Source of the DNA: JAJYKN01 sp035516155
GTDB lineage: Bacteria > Nitrospirota > UBA9217
DNA length: 64,000 bases
Direction: 5' to 3'
NCBI GenBank assembly: GCA_035516155.1
Contig: DATJAP010000016.1
Location: 62,001 to 126,000, forward strand
The translations under genes and the position numbers were made by a program. Each line of letters begins with the position of its first letter. Within the stretch, counting starts at the first letter, position 1. The notes beneath the pieces were generated by a model. The model was not told the DNA's origin and did no database searches. It worked only from the letters and a program-made list of their open reading frames with translations. Shown here one piece after another: positions 9,353-19,343 of this stretch.

Positions 9353-10366
9353 TCATGTTCCCTGTCTTTTCAAATCAAGCGGTAATTCTATGACTACCTC
9401 AGTTCCTCGGCCGGGCTTGCTACGAATATGGATTTCGCCTTGGTGTCCTTCAATAATCTTTTTTGCAATAGGCATACCGAGCCCCGTCCCATCGCGTTTC
9501 TTCGTATAAAAAGGAACGAAAATATTCTCAAGTATTTTCTTGTCCATCCCTAAACCCTTATCTGTAATAACGATTGTTGCCATGGTATTGCCCGCTGACA
9601 GGAGTATTGAGACCCTTTGCTCTTTGCCTGAAGCTTCAATGGCATTCGCGATGAGATTGACAAGAGCCCTCTCGAGGTGAAAACTGTCGACGCCCGTGCA
9701 AATTGGAACGGAGGGTAGGTCGGCTGAAAGAATCACTTCCCTCTGTTCCGATTTTATTCTGCATGACTCTTCAGCGTTCTTCACGATGTTCCTAAGATCC
9801 GCCTGTTTAAGGTCCAACTGGAGTGGTCGGGAAAAATCAAGCACGCTGGTTACGATCTTCTGCATCTTGCTGGATGAGTTCAGGATCACCTGGGCAGCGG
9901 TATCAGTATTCCCCCTGCCCTCCTTAATTCGCCTCGCAAATCCTTCGATAGCGATAAGGGGATTCTTCAGATCATGGACAATGACCGTTGCAATGCGGCC
10001 GACATCTGCAAGATAGCGGTCCCTCTCCAATTGAGTCCTGTGCTTTCTATCTCGGTCAACGAGGTAACCGGCCATAGCTGCGAACAGTCCCTGCAATAAA
10101 AGCGGCAGCAATCGGTTTGTCTCATTCAGCAATGAGCCAGGCCAGGTCATGATAACGTATGGGAGATAAAGGCAGAAGATCAACAAGTATGACAGCAGGG
10201 CGCCCGCAAGGCCGTACGTCAAAGCCCCGATAAACACGGGGATGTAGTACAATTCCCGGTAAATGTTATGAAGTGTACGGACCGGTGATATCGTCGAATA
10301 CTGCAAATACGTGATGCATCCGACTAGAACGACGATAAAAACTGAGGCATATTTTTTCGTATACAT
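9353..10366 (-). CDS. Membrane sensor histidine kinase (orphan)
   Basis: Two-component sensor kinase. The N-terminal third (about residues 5-105) holds several hydrophobic segments with short loops, so sensing is probably within the membrane. The HisKA domain carries the phosphoacceptor in VIVHDLKNPLIAIEGFARR. The HATPase domain shows the N box LIANAIEAS, the G1 box ITDKGLGMD, the F box FVPFYTKK and the G2 box GTGLGMPIAKKI. The ATG at 10366 has a GGAGG site at good spacing; an ATG two codons earlier is too close to it. No response regulator gene is adjacent in this window, so its partner is unknown. Confidence 0.9.
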   Translation of the reverse strand: MYTKKYASVFIVVLVGCITYLQYSTISPVRTLHNIYRELYYIPVFIGALTYGLAGALLSYLLIFCLYLPYVIMTWPGSLLNETNRLLPLLLQGLFAAMAGYLVDRDRKHRTQLERDRYLADVGRIATVIVHDLKNPLIAIEGFARRIKEGRGNTDTAAQVILNSSSKMQKIVTSVLDFSRPLQLDLKQADLRNIVKNAEESCRIKSEQREVILSADLPSVPICTGVDSFHLERALVNLIANAIEASGKEQRVSILLSAGNTMATIVITDKGLGMDKKILENIFVPFYTKKRDGTGLGMPIAKKIIEGHQGEIHIRSKPGRGTEVVIELPLDLKRQGT

Positions 10367-10426
10367 GACCATCCACCTCCAAGGAGGATGCAGCCGATGA
10401 CCAGAACAGATCTTGCCCCCGATTAG

Positions 10427-11104
10427 CTACATGATGCGAGATCGCATCCGCGGCTTACGAAGTGGGCTCCCCGCCTTCGAATGACCTCCCCTCGCTCCCG
10501 GCCGGACAAGCCCCGAGGATTCCGAGAGACCGGACGACATCCCCTCCAGTTTAACAAGCGCATACCAGAGTACGTTCTGAAGATCATCATTCGTCTTGAT
10601 CCCCAAGAATGATTTCGTCAACATCTCGCGTATGGTCAGCATCATCGGGTCTTTTTTGAGAAACCGCAGGAACATCCGTAGGCGTTCTTCTCCCCCGCCG
10701 AAGATTGGCTCCACGAGGAGGTCCACATTTGTTTTGTAATATTCCTGCAGATAGATCAAAAACCACAGCTGCGTCATATCGTAAAAAAACTCGAGCGTTG
10801 GATAGTAGCCATACTCTTGTCTAATGTGTTCCTCAACGGATAAGTGGTTATTGGGGATGCTCGGAAATACAGCGACAAGCAGCCCTTCCGCGAAATCTTC
10901 ATAGAAAAAAGGCGAATCTGAATACAGCCGGTACCCGCACTGGGGACAGATAACCATATTAAATTCCCAGTTCAACAGGAGCGTCTTTACCCGGGGCGTC
11001 CGGGAAGCGTCGATCCATGTGGCGATGCGGGCATTAACGCTGCGTTTACAAGAGCTACAATATAGTACTTCATTACGGAAATCTTCGGCCTGAAGTGTCA
11101 GCAT
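10427..11104 (-). CDS. CpXC-domain protein
   Basis: Predicted cytoplasmic protein with a CpXC-type zinc-ribbon fold. A first cysteine pair CSSC (about residues 16-19) is followed some 35 residues later by LNWEFNMVICPQCG, the pattern of the family. A helical region follows (residues 90-195), then a basic C-terminal tail rich in Arg, Gly and Ser. The ATG at 11104 (MLTLQAEDF) is preferred because a GGGAGTG site precedes it; the frame is open 17 codons further. It is transcribed towards the histidine kinase gene, about 60 bases away, and may share its transcript. Molecular role unknown. Confidence 0.7.
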   Translation of the reverse strand: MLTLQAEDFRNEVLYCSSCKRSVNARIATWIDASRTPRVKTLLLNWEFNMVICPQCGYRLYSDSPFFYEDFAEGLLVAVFPSIPNNHLSVEEHIRQEYGYYPTLEFFYDMTQLWFLIYLQEYYKTNVDLLVEPIFGGGEERLRMFLRFLKKDPMMLTIREMLTKSFLGIKTNDDLQNVLWYALVKLEGMSSGLSESSGLVRPGARGGHSKAGSPLRKPRMRSRIM

Positions 11105-11314
11105 TTGTTCACTCCCGTGAAATGCATGTCGATTTGAAGACCGAAGGCAGCGCACAGATGTCCGGAATCATCCCACCTTTTCGGAGGACGGATCATGTGC
11201 AGGGGAGGCGACACCCCTACTGTCAGGTTCCCATCGTGGTGGATCCACGCGAAGGGGGCGAACTCTAATTACGCTGTCTATCTTGGATATATGAAACGGG
11301 AAATCGGGGTGTGC

Positions 11315-11578
11315 CTAAGCGGGGGGAGCACGGGTTTCAGTCGATGAGTGAAGAACGCTCGGCAAATGCCATGAAGCGTCGAGCGTAGAAAAATTTCTTG
11401 TCCAGCCGATACGACAGTCAAAATCACATGCGATATTAAATGCGGTGTAGAGCTGGCTGTAGGCACTGTAAACAGAGGTGCCTTTGGACAGGGCCTCGTC
11501 CTCAACAGGATAGAAGGCGGGGATAAGCGCGAGAAAGAAAAGTATCGCAACAATAAGAAGCGCAATTCTCTTTTGCAT
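11315..11578 (-). CDS. Small predicted exported protein
   Basis: Weakly supported 87-residue frame. It begins MQKRIALLIVAILFFLALIP, a clear signal-peptide or single-membrane-anchor pattern, followed by a short polar part with two cysteines (CDFDC). An AAAGG motif lies just before the chosen ATG; an upstream ATG four codons earlier is also possible. No family recognised. The last 20 residues look low-complexity and may be non-native sequence. Confidence 0.35.
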   Translation of the reverse strand: MQKRIALLIVAILFFLALIPAFYPVEDEALSKGTSVYSAYSQLYTAFNIACDFDCRIGWTRNFSTLDASWHLPSVLHSSTETRAPPA

Positions 11579-11590
11579 CTTACCTTTCAT

Positions 11591-12147
11591 AGTCGCATTA
11601 TACGGAGGAAGAATATCATAGTCAAGACCCTTTTCAGAGGACGAATTGACTGACAATAAATGTTACAATTGAATTTTACAATAATTCGTTTATTCATAAC
11701 ACCTGTTCCCCGGAACTATGCCCCCAGAAGGATGGTGCGTGACCGGGATTTTTTGGCCTCCCTGCAGCGTTATGCCTGCCGTGCTCATGCACCACTTGCT
11801 TTCCCTGAGCCAAAATAGCGGCGCTGTCACTCTTTGGCTGTGCTGACTGATGCCCAGGGGTACATAATAATTATTACTATTAGGAACTGACTTCAACGAT
11901 GCATGTTGCGACATGAAATCCGCTGCCGTATGATTGACAAAGCGAAAGTAAAGAGTGCAAATTTCCCGAGAAATTGACACTCTTTGTGGTTACGGCTTTC
12001 AGGCAAGGCTCTCAGCAAAACTCTTTTGTATACCCTTTCGGCTTTTTAATGACCTCTATCACGTACTCTACGTCCCCTTTGCTATGGCGCGAGTAAGAAA
12101 ACCGCTGCGCATTCCCGAAACACTCAAACCACTATGTCAAAGGTTTT
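11591..12147. other. Gene-poor gap with a palindrome
   Basis: No convincing coding frame. It contains the 36-base imperfect palindrome annotated at 11950-11985. The open frames present have neither ribosome-binding sites nor domains. Confidence 0.4.
11950..11985. repeat. 36-base imperfect palindrome
   Basis: Outer arms AAAGAGTG and CACTCTTT are perfect, and inner AAATTTC pairs with GAAATT around a CCGA loop. Could be a terminator or a protein-binding site; it is not next to a clear gene start. Confidence 0.5.
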
Positions 12148-12663
12148 CTATACCTTTCGCAGGGCTTTGATCGCCTTTTCATCATCAGCGGTCTTAATCA
12201 CCGAGGTTGCCGTCTTGGCCGAACTTGTGGTAGCGTAGAAGTAGTAAATGTTGATGTTCGCGTCGGCAATGATTTTTGCTATTTTCTCCAGCGATCCCGG
12301 CTTGTTCGGCGTCTCCACCATAATGACAGACGATTCGTGAATCTCCTCAGCCCCGATCCGTTCGAGGGCTCTTTCCGCCTTGGCGAAATCGTCCACTATA
12401 AGAGTAAACGTGGCATTCCGTCGTTCTCTGCTTGCCGAGTAGCCCGTTGCGGCAAGGATGTTGACGTTTTCTGCAGCTACGGCCGCAGCCAGTTTAGCGG
12501 TCAACCCGATTGCGTCCTGGAAGGTGGCCGTGATCTCGATTCCCGTCTTCACCGAAAACTCGCCGTTTGACCGTATCTTCGAGGAAGCTGCCGGCTTTGA
12601 CTTGGGTCTTGCAATGATATTTCTCGCTTTCTTTTTCGCTCCTTTTTTCGCTGCTTTCACCAT
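12148..12663 (-). CDS. Double ACT-domain protein with lysine-rich N-terminal tail
   Basis: 171 residues. The first ~35 are very rich in Lys, Ala and Arg, like a nucleic-acid-binding or flexible tail. The rest holds two ACT-type modules: about residues 40-105 (starting GIEITATFQDAIGLTAKLAAA) and 110-171 (SVIMVETPNKPGSLEKIAKI). ACT domains usually bind amino acids or other small ligands. The ATG at 12663 has an AAAGGAGA site. It is downstream of, and on the same strand as, the acetolactate synthase-like gene with a 270-base gap, so it might act as its regulator. That link is inference; it does not look like a normal IlvN/IlvH subunit. Confidence 0.75.
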   Translation of the reverse strand: MVKAAKKGAKKKARNIIARPKSKPAASSKIRSNGEFSVKTGIEITATFQDAIGLTAKLAAAVAAENVNILAATGYSASRERRNATFTLIVDDFAKAERALERIGAEEIHESSVIMVETPNKPGSLEKIAKIIADANINIYYFYATTSSAKTATSVIKTADDEKAIKALRKV

Positions 12664-12933
12664 GTTCGTTCTCTCCTTTAAGTTGGATTCTTGTTAACTA
12701 AAAAAGGTTTTTATCAAGAAGCGCTGATCACTGCATAACGACATCTTGATATGATGAGTACACATATTCGTTTCTGTACAAGACAGCCCTCACCTCCTGG
12801 TGTCATTGCGAGAAACGGTTTGAGCGGTGCATATGTTGATTTTCTTTCGTCTTATCCGAATCATTAGAGTGCAGAGCACGAATTCATGATTACTTCGCCT
12901 ACAGCTCGCAATAATAAACGAGGGTGCTTGCGT

Positions 12934-14556
12934 TTAGAGAAGCTTATAGATAAGATCATTCTCCGAATAATCGATAGGCACGTCGATAATGACGGGCACC
13001 TCTTTGGTCAGGGCATCCCGGAGCATGGAATCGAAATCATCCATTGATCGGAGCCGCCACCCGATAGCCCCGAAACCATCGGCGACTTTGATGAAATCGG
13101 GATTCGTGAATTCGACGCCGTGAGAAGTGCCGAACTTTTTTGTGGATTTCCATTTGATGAGATTGTAACTGCTATCATTGAAGATGACGATGGCCATGTT
13201 GAGCTTCATCCGGACGGCGGTCTCAAGGTCCTGCAGGTTCATCAGAAAACCGCCGTCACCGGCCAGGGCGACCACCTTACGGCTTGGGTGAATCAGCTTT
13301 GCCACGATGGCCGCGGGGAGGGAAATTCCCATGGATGCGAAGCCGTTGGACATGATAAAGGTATTGTTGTTATAGACTGGATAAAACTTTGCCGCCCAGA
13401 ATTTGCACGTTCCCACGTCCGTTACCAAGATATCGCTCTCGGCCAGTACGTTTCTGATCCCGTGCAGCACCTGGGGTGGACGGATGAGCGAGGTCTTCTG
13501 TGAACCGATCCGTTCGAATTCATCCCGGAAGTTGTTATGGAAATCGATCACGTACTGGCTCTTCTTGTTCGTGCTGAGCATGCCCTGGAGAAGGTCCAGG
13601 CTCTCACGGATGTCGGAAACAATCTCGACTTCCGGCACATAATGAAGATCGACCTCGCTGGAGGTAAAATCTATATGGATGATGCGCTTGTCGATCTTCG
13701 GATTCCAGTTCTTGGGGGCATATTCGACAAGCCCATACCCGAGGGCAATAATCAGGTCAGCGCGGCCGAAAACGTCATTGATCTGCCGGTCATTCGCAAG
13801 GCCCAGAGAACCGATGCAGGACGGACTCTTTGCGCTGACCGCCCCCTTGCCCATGAACGTCGTGACAACGGGGATGCAGAGCATCTCGGCGAACTGTTGG
13901 AGTTGAGCGTTTGCCGCCTTGCGCACGACTCCATGGCCAGCGAGGATCACGGGAAATTCTGCCGCCTCAATTAGGTCAGCCGCCTTTCTGAGCGATTGTC
14001 GGTCCGGAGAGCTCCTGCGCGCCCTGATGGGCGGGATCATGGACGCATACATCTCATACACAGTCATGGATGCGATGTTCTCGGGCAGCTCCAGGTGCGT
14101 GGGGCCCGGCTTTTCCGATTCAGCCAGCTTGAATGCCTTACGGACCATCTCGGGGATCACCTCGGGCGTCTCGATCCGACCGTTCCATTTTGTTACGCTC
14201 TCACACATTTCAACGATGTTGATGTACTGGTGGGATTCCTTGTGGATCCGCTTGAGATCCGCCTGGCCGGTGAGAACGACCATGGGGGAAGCATCGAGAA
14301 AGGCGTCGCCCACCCCGGTCAGAAGGTTTGTGGCTCCGGGGCCCAGTGTGGACATGCAGACACCGGCCTTGCCCGTAAACCGCCCGTAGGCATCGGCCAT
14401 GAAAGCGGCGGCCTGTTCATGGCGAGTGAGAATGAATTTTATCTTTGAGGTCCTGAGTGATTCCATGAGGTCCATGGTCTCTTCACCGGGAATGCCGAAG
14501 ATATACTCCACGCCCTCATTTTCAAGACATTTAACGAGTAAATCAGATGCTTTCAT
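12934..14556 (-). CDS. Acetolactate synthase large subunit-like ThDP enzyme
   Basis: Thiamine-diphosphate enzyme that most likely condenses two pyruvates to acetolactate. 540 residues. N-terminal Pyr domain with the catalytic glutamate in LTRHEQAAAFMADAYGRFTG. A central domain follows, then a C-terminal PP domain with the cofactor motif beginning GDGGFLMNLQDLETA and ending near NDSSYNLIKWK. The ATG at 14556 follows AGGG at good spacing. No adjacent classical small subunit is seen; the double-ACT protein downstream is the nearest candidate partner. A catabolic AlsS-type role, or another ThDP activity such as glyoxylate carboligase, cannot be excluded from sequence alone. Confidence 0.87.
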   Translation of the reverse strand: MKASDLLVKCLENEGVEYIFGIPGEETMDLMESLRTSKIKFILTRHEQAAAFMADAYGRFTGKAGVCMSTLGPGATNLLTGVGDAFLDASPMVVLTGQADLKRIHKESHQYINIVEMCESVTKWNGRIETPEVIPEMVRKAFKLAESEKPGPTHLELPENIASMTVYEMYASMIPPIRARRSSPDRQSLRKAADLIEAAEFPVILAGHGVVRKAANAQLQQFAEMLCIPVVTTFMGKGAVSAKSPSCIGSLGLANDRQINDVFGRADLIIALGYGLVEYAPKNWNPKIDKRIIHIDFTSSEVDLHYVPEVEIVSDIRESLDLLQGMLSTNKKSQYVIDFHNNFRDEFERIGSQKTSLIRPPQVLHGIRNVLAESDILVTDVGTCKFWAAKFYPVYNNNTFIMSNGFASMGISLPAAIVAKLIHPSRKVVALAGDGGFLMNLQDLETAVRMKLNMAIVIFNDSSYNLIKWKSTKKFGTSHGVEFTNPDFIKVADGFGAIGWRLRSMDDFDSMLRDALTKEVPVIIDVPIDYSENDLIYKLL

Positions 14557-15152
14557 GTTTTCCCTATCGCCTTACGCTGTCCGTACACCATTGTCGGCCT
14601 TTCTAAAATTATACTTCTTTGCTGCAAAAAAGGCATGCCCATTTCTCGAATTTAGAATTTATAATTACTACTGCCGATGCTATTAATGCAAAGCCCTGCC
14701 TGCATCTAATTGCAAATATGAAAATTCTTGCGCGGCCACGCTTGTGAGCCGGACTCTTTTCTCTACTTCAATTCCCTGTCATTTCAGCATGTTATTTTTT
14801 ATAGCAGACCCGCACACATTGGGATAATATTTGCCTCCTCTCAATATGCATTAAGCATTCCTGTGCTCATCTCTTCTAGTCTTCATGAATGGGATGTATC
14901 TCATAACGATTGTCTCCGGAGTAATAACTAACGTCCTGTTCACGGTGCAGGGAAGGCGCGCACAAGAATAATTGTGTACCGCACATGTAACAGCACTTCA
15001 GTATTGCCAGCAACAAGGGGAGAACCGTTTACGCATGGCGGCAGCTAATGATCCCCCGACCGACGAATATCTCGAAGAAGGCTGCATCGGGGGGATAGAT
15101 AATTTTGTTGTCAAAGCCATCCGAGCTGGGTAAAATATTCCCACCTTTCGGT
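14557..15152. other. Gap between divergent acetolactate synthase and LysE genes
   Basis: About 600 bases between divergently transcribed genes; must hold promoters for both. No gene, repeat or clear operator is seen. Confidence 0.4.
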
Positions 15153-15773
15153 ATGGATACGATTTTTTTTCTCAAAGGACTCATCATCGGTTTCGTCATC
15201 GCGGCCCCGGTCGGCCCCATCGGCATCCTCTGCGCTCGCCGCACGCTTATGTTCGGCCGGAGGGCCGGGTTCTTTTCAGGCATGGGTGCGGCGACGGCCG
15301 ACGCCATCTACGGGTTCGTGGCTGCCTTCGGCCTGACGCTGGTGTCAGACTTTCTCGTCGCTCACAACGTGTTGCTCAGAATCGTGGGCAGTTCGCTATT
15401 GTGCATTCTGGGCGTCAAGGCGCTGGTTGCGAATCCAGCCTTGAATCGCGATGACCCCAAGTCCATTAAAAAATACGCTGGCTTGTACACGTCAATGTTT
15501 TTCCTGACCCTGACCAACCCCATGACTATCTTCTCCTTTGCCGCTGTCTTCGCCGGATTCGGGCTCGCCGGTGTCAGGGGAAGCGTCTATTCAGCAGGCG
15601 TTCTTATCCTCGGTGTCTTCCTCGGTTCAGCGCTTTGGTGGCTGTTCCTAGTAGGCATCTTCAGCATTTTTCGCAAACGGTTTCACACCGATCAACTTCG
15701 CTGGGTGAACCGCATCTCCGGCGGCATTATCATCGCATCGGGCATCCTCGCCCTTCTAAGCCTGAAGTGGTGA
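15153..15773 (+). CDS. LysE-family transporter
   Basis: Predicted inner-membrane amino-acid or metabolite exporter of the LysE/RhtB superfamily. 206 residues with about six hydrophobic segments. The N-terminal family signature FVIAAPVGPIGILCARRTL is clear, followed by GAATADAIYGFVAAFGL and, in the centre, FFLTLTNPMTIFSFAAVFAG. The ATG at 15153 (MDTIFFLKGL) is used because the family begins there; the frame is open 16 codons upstream and no strong ribosome-binding site helps. It is divergent from the acetolactate synthase-like gene. Substrate unknown. Confidence 0.87.
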   Translation: MDTIFFLKGLIIGFVIAAPVGPIGILCARRTLMFGRRAGFFSGMGAATADAIYGFVAAFGLTLVSDFLVAHNVLLRIVGSSLLCILGVKALVANPALNRDDPKSIKKYAGLYTSMFFLTLTNPMTIFSFAAVFAGFGLAGVRGSVYSAGVLILGVFLGSALWWLFLVGIFSIFRKRFHTDQLRWVNRISGGIIIASGILALLSLKW

Positions 15774-16345
15774 GCTGGACGCTGTGCTCCGATGGTTCGA
15801 GCGATACGGCATCCCCATTTGTAACCTTATTAAAAAGCTCCGGGTTATGCTTTCCAACATCTCCAAATTATCTAAATCTTCTGCTTTATAATATTCGGCC
15901 AGACAACATTCCTCCTCAGAGCAAAACATCCATTATTCCTATCATTAGGGTATAGCGAGAAAACCTCCGCGGCGCACAACAGTTATTTTTTTCATCACAA
16001 CGTGCAGCTATACAATAGCACACCCATCGTAAAGCCGGTATTCCGTTCAATAAAACGGGGATATGTTTTTAGATGATCTGCGCTTACTAATGCGGAATCG
16101 AACATGTGATGGTTCAATAAATAGCGACCGCAATTGCTACAGATAAGATTCTGGGGCCCACGGTCATATAAGGCGTGAATAAATACCAGGGTTATGTTTC
16201 TCCGGATTGCCTGTGAGGCCTGTGATGGTCACGGGTGCTCACGAATGGGCTGCTGCCAGAAAGCAGTTTCAGTCTTTATCGCAGAATCGGTCATGGTGTG
16301 TTGCATTACGTCTGCATGCGCATGTGAACGTGCAGATGGTAAATA
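15774..16345. other. Gene-free gap after LysE gene
   Basis: About 570 bases between convergent genes. No supported coding frame, tRNA or strong terminator was found. Confidence 0.4.
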
Positions 16346-16801
16346 TCAGATAATGAAATAGGCAATGACCTTGCTAATAATAAGGACTGCTGCTGCCACA
16401 ATGAGATGTTTGGTGACTTCCGAGAGAGTCCCGGCGTTTCTTTCGCGTGCAAGAAGGTAAGATAACACACCCAACAACAGCATGCCCCAGACAATCGATC
16501 CTAGGACAACAGCTTTAGGCGGAAAGACAACGACGATTAACACGAAGCTGAGGGAACCCAACAACCGAGTGGTAAAGTTCGACAACGTTCCGATGAAGGC
16601 CTCTCGTTCATCAAGTCGCTCAGACTCCTGATAGATATGAATGCTCAACGAATCGGTAATGTTGTCCGCAAGCGCGGCAATCAGTAGCGCAGTAATGAGC
16701 GCGGCTTTGCCCGTCCCAACTGCGTTGAGGCCGGTGATCAGGGCCATGCTCGTTACAATCGCGGCCGTGCCCCCATAGCTGATTCGGCTAATTTTCTTCA
16801 T
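16346..16801 (-). CDS. VIT/CCC1-like membrane protein
   Basis: 151 residues, mostly hydrophobic. The first half (GGTAAIVTSMALITGL, then AALADNITDSLSIHIYQESE) resembles the first membrane helices of the VIT1/CCC1 iron/manganese transporter group, with acidic and polar residues inside a helix (ALADNITDSLS). Two further helix pairs follow near residues 75-100 and 125-150. The ATG at 16801 is used; the frame is open to an ATG at 16948, which would add a Cys- and Arg-rich stretch (MYHPCRMCECR). Shorter than most VIT proteins, so it may be a compact relative. Transport activity is inferred only. Confidence 0.6.
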   Translation of the reverse strand: MKKISRISYGGTAAIVTSMALITGLNAVGTGKAALITALLIAALADNITDSLSIHIYQESERLDEREAFIGTLSNFTTRLLGSLSFVLIVVVFPPKAVVLGSIVWGMLLLGVLSYLLARERNAGTLSEVTKHLIVAAAVLIISKVIAYFII

Positions 16802-16948
16802 TACCGTAGCGGCATGCAAGAATTTGGAGTCTGCACTGTTTTCTCGCCGGTTTCCATATTCCAATGAAGAGACGTTAATTAAATTTCGAACGCGATGTCG
16901 CTGTTTCAAAGAGGTGCGACATTCACACATTCGGCAAGGATGATACAT

Positions 16949-17603
16949 TCTTTCACAAATATATGCAAAGCTGGGAAGACGTCAAATGATAGCGGTGAGC
17001 CTGTCACTCGGTTAGATTCTAACTGATAACGTTCAGAACATCGTTTACTCAAAGCGTGAAGGCTCTGTTTTTCGCGATGCCGTGAGTCGCATCATCAGTC
17101 CCGTCGTTGATACTTGTATTCTTTGGCCTGGATTGTGTCCAGAGCGCGCTTTAACAATTATTCTTTGATATCGATTGTATTCACAACGTATTCGCATTGG
17201 GTCCCCGGTGGAACTGGGAACATTTCTCCGAAGATGTACGGTCGGCAGTCGCTTCGTATAAATATTACAAGATGGTAGCAACCTTTCTCCGGCTTATTCA
17301 AGAGAATCTTGGAGCGTCACCCCTGCTCGGGAAGATCGATTTCTTTCCCTGCGCAGGATTATTTGGGGTATGCCGTGAAACCCGTTTATCAAGCCACGGT
17401 TTCGTTTTCCCCAGTGAAACGCAGATGCTTTGGGAACCTCCACCCGCTAGATACCGTCACACTGCTGATGCCCGCTGCTTCTGAAACTCCTTTTTTATGA
17501 ACACCTCCCTTCAAGGATTCGGTGCCCGTGATTGAGCAAATTGTGGCTGCTCAATTGTTAAAGAACGAAAGGAAACGATGTCTGAAGCGTTGTCAATTAT
17601 GCC
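16949..17603. other. Gene-free gap before the GGDEF-EAL gene end
   Basis: About 650 bases with only short overlapping open frames lacking start signals or domains. Nothing identifiable. Confidence 0.4.
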
Positions 17604-19343
17604 TTATAGCTGATGTTTCTGCCCTTGCATCCATGCGTCGATTGCATTAAACGCCATGGGACGGGCAAAGAGAAAACCCTGGCCGTAGCCGCAGTGCAGG
17701 TTCTTGATATTGACTAATTGATGTTCCATTTCGATTCCTTCAGCAATCACCTCGAAATGCAGGCTCTGGGCCAAGGAAACAATATGTGTGATAATCTCCT
17801 GATTGTCGCCGCTGGCGGTAAGTTTGTTGATAAAACTGCGGTCAATCTTGAGCGCATTGATTGGAAAGAGTTGCAGGTAGCTCAGCGACGAATGCCCGGT
17901 GCCGAAATCATCAATGTGGATCTGTACCCCCATGTTTCGCAGTCTGTTCATTGTCTCCACGGAAGCATTAACGTTCTCCATGATCATGCTTTCAGTGATT
18001 TCCAATATCATGGTGTGTGGATCAACGCCCGTCTCCGCGAGAAAACCGGAGAGCATGCCGGCAAGGTCCTGCTGTGAGAATTGCTTGCTTGAAATATTGA
18101 CGCTCATATTGAGCGGGGGTTGCGCGGGGTGCCGCACCTGAAGCAGTTTCAGTTCGCGGCAGGCTTCGTGAAGAATCCATGCTCCGATCTGATAGATGAG
18201 TCCATGCTCCTCTGCCGAGGGGATGAACTCCATGGGGTAGATGAGACCGCGCGTCGGATGATTCCAGCGCACAAGTGCTTCAAATCCTGTCAACTGTTGC
18301 GTTTTTAGGGCGATAATAGGCTGATAGTAGAGAGTAAGCTCCTTATTGTCGACTGCTCCCCGCAAATCGGCTACCAGTTGCATCCGGTCCAGGATATTAG
18401 CATGTAGCTTGATATCGAAGATCTCACATGAACCATTTCCACGTCCTTTTGACTCGTACATCGCGATGTCCGCGTCGCGCAGGACCTGTTCCGGCCGTTC
18501 ATAGCTTTCCGAACCTAACGCGATTCCAATGCTGATTGAGGTAAATATTTTACGACCTTTGATATCGAGCGGAACAGCTAATTTCTTCTGGATCCGCTCG
18601 GCGACGTTAACTGTGTATGCGGGGTCGTTGATATTGTGCAGGAGAAGGGCAAATTCATCACCTCCCAACCGCGCGATAGTATCTCCGGGGCGGATGCAAT
18701 CTGTCAGCTTGCGACCGACCGCGATGAGAAGTTGATCGCCGATGGTGTGACCATGGCTATCGTTGATGACCTTAAACCGGTCCAAATCGAGGAAAAAAAC
18801 TGCGTAGTTATAAGTGCCGTGCCGTCGTTGCGACGCGGTGATGACATGCTGGAGCCGGTCCAGGAAAAGCGCCCGGTTCGGGAGGCCCGTCAGGGGATCG
18901 TGAAAGGCATCATACATATGCTGCTCATCCGCCTTTTTCTTCGCGGTGATGTCAGAATATATTCTCACAAATCCCTTTGAGAGCAACGGATTATGGGTCA
19001 GGAGGCACCATTGATTAACCCCTCGTATCGTTTGCTGAAATTCAATTTTAAAGGGATTGGGCAGATCAAGTTCTCGCAAAGTCTGTTCAAGCATATCCTG
19101 TGTTTGTCCCGTCACATCAGCCCATCCCTTGAGAGTGTCCCTAAAATCACTTCCTACCTCGACTGTTCCCTGCTGCAACCCTAAAAGTGTCTCCAGCTGT
19201 TTATTGAACGCACGCACGGAATAATCCGGCCCGACAATGACCATACCTTGCGTAATATTGTCCAAAACAGTGGTAAGAATTTCCGCTGTCTGAGAGCTGT
19301 CCTTGTTGAACAATGTTCTCTTGTGAATAGTTTTATTCTCCAT
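17604..19343 (-). CDS. PAS-GGDEF-EAL cyclic-di-GMP turnover protein
   Basis: 579 residues, no membrane segment, so cytoplasmic. Domains: PAS-like sensor about residues 20-140 (ILTTVLDNITQGMVIVGPDY), GGDEF 145-310 and EAL 320-570. The GGDEF site is intact (RLGGDEFALLL) and an inhibitory RxxD I-site (RPGD) lies five residues before it. The EAL domain keeps its catalytic set: GFEALVRW, NMSVNISSKQF, ILEITES, HIDDFGTGHSS, LKIDRSF, IAEGIE and GYGQGF. Both synthesis and hydrolysis of c-di-GMP are therefore plausible. The ATG follows a GAGGTGAT site. No operon partner. Confidence 0.95.
   Translation of the reverse strand: MENKTIHKRTLFNKDSSQTAEILTTVLDNITQGMVIVGPDYSVRAFNKQLETLLGLQQGTVEVGSDFRDTLKGWADVTGQTQDMLEQTLRELDLPNPFKIEFQQTIRGVNQWCLLTHNPLLSKGFVRIYSDITAKKKADEQHMYDAFHDPLTGLPNRALFLDRLQHVITASQRRHGTYNYAVFFLDLDRFKVINDSHGHTIGDQLLIAVGRKLTDCIRPGDTIARLGGDEFALLLHNINDPAYTVNVAERIQKKLAVPLDIKGRKIFTSISIGIALGSESYERPEQVLRDADIAMYESKGRGNGSCEIFDIKLHANILDRMQLVADLRGAVDNKELTLYYQPIIALKTQQLTGFEALVRWNHPTRGLIYPMEFIPSAEEHGLIYQIGAWILHEACRELKLLQVRHPAQPPLNMSVNISSKQFSQQDLAGMLSGFLAETGVDPHTMILEITESMIMENVNASVETMNRLRNMGVQIHIDDFGTGHSSLSYLQLFPINALKIDRSFINKLTASGDNQEIITHIVSLAQSLHFEVIAEGIEMEHQLVNIKNLHCGYGQGFLFARPMAFNAIDAWMQGQKHQL

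Noticed and set aside
12790..12830. Possible dispersed repeat (GTCATTGCGAG)
   Set aside because: Only a short fragment of a sequence often seen as a dispersed bacterial repeat; no second copy in the window, so not called.
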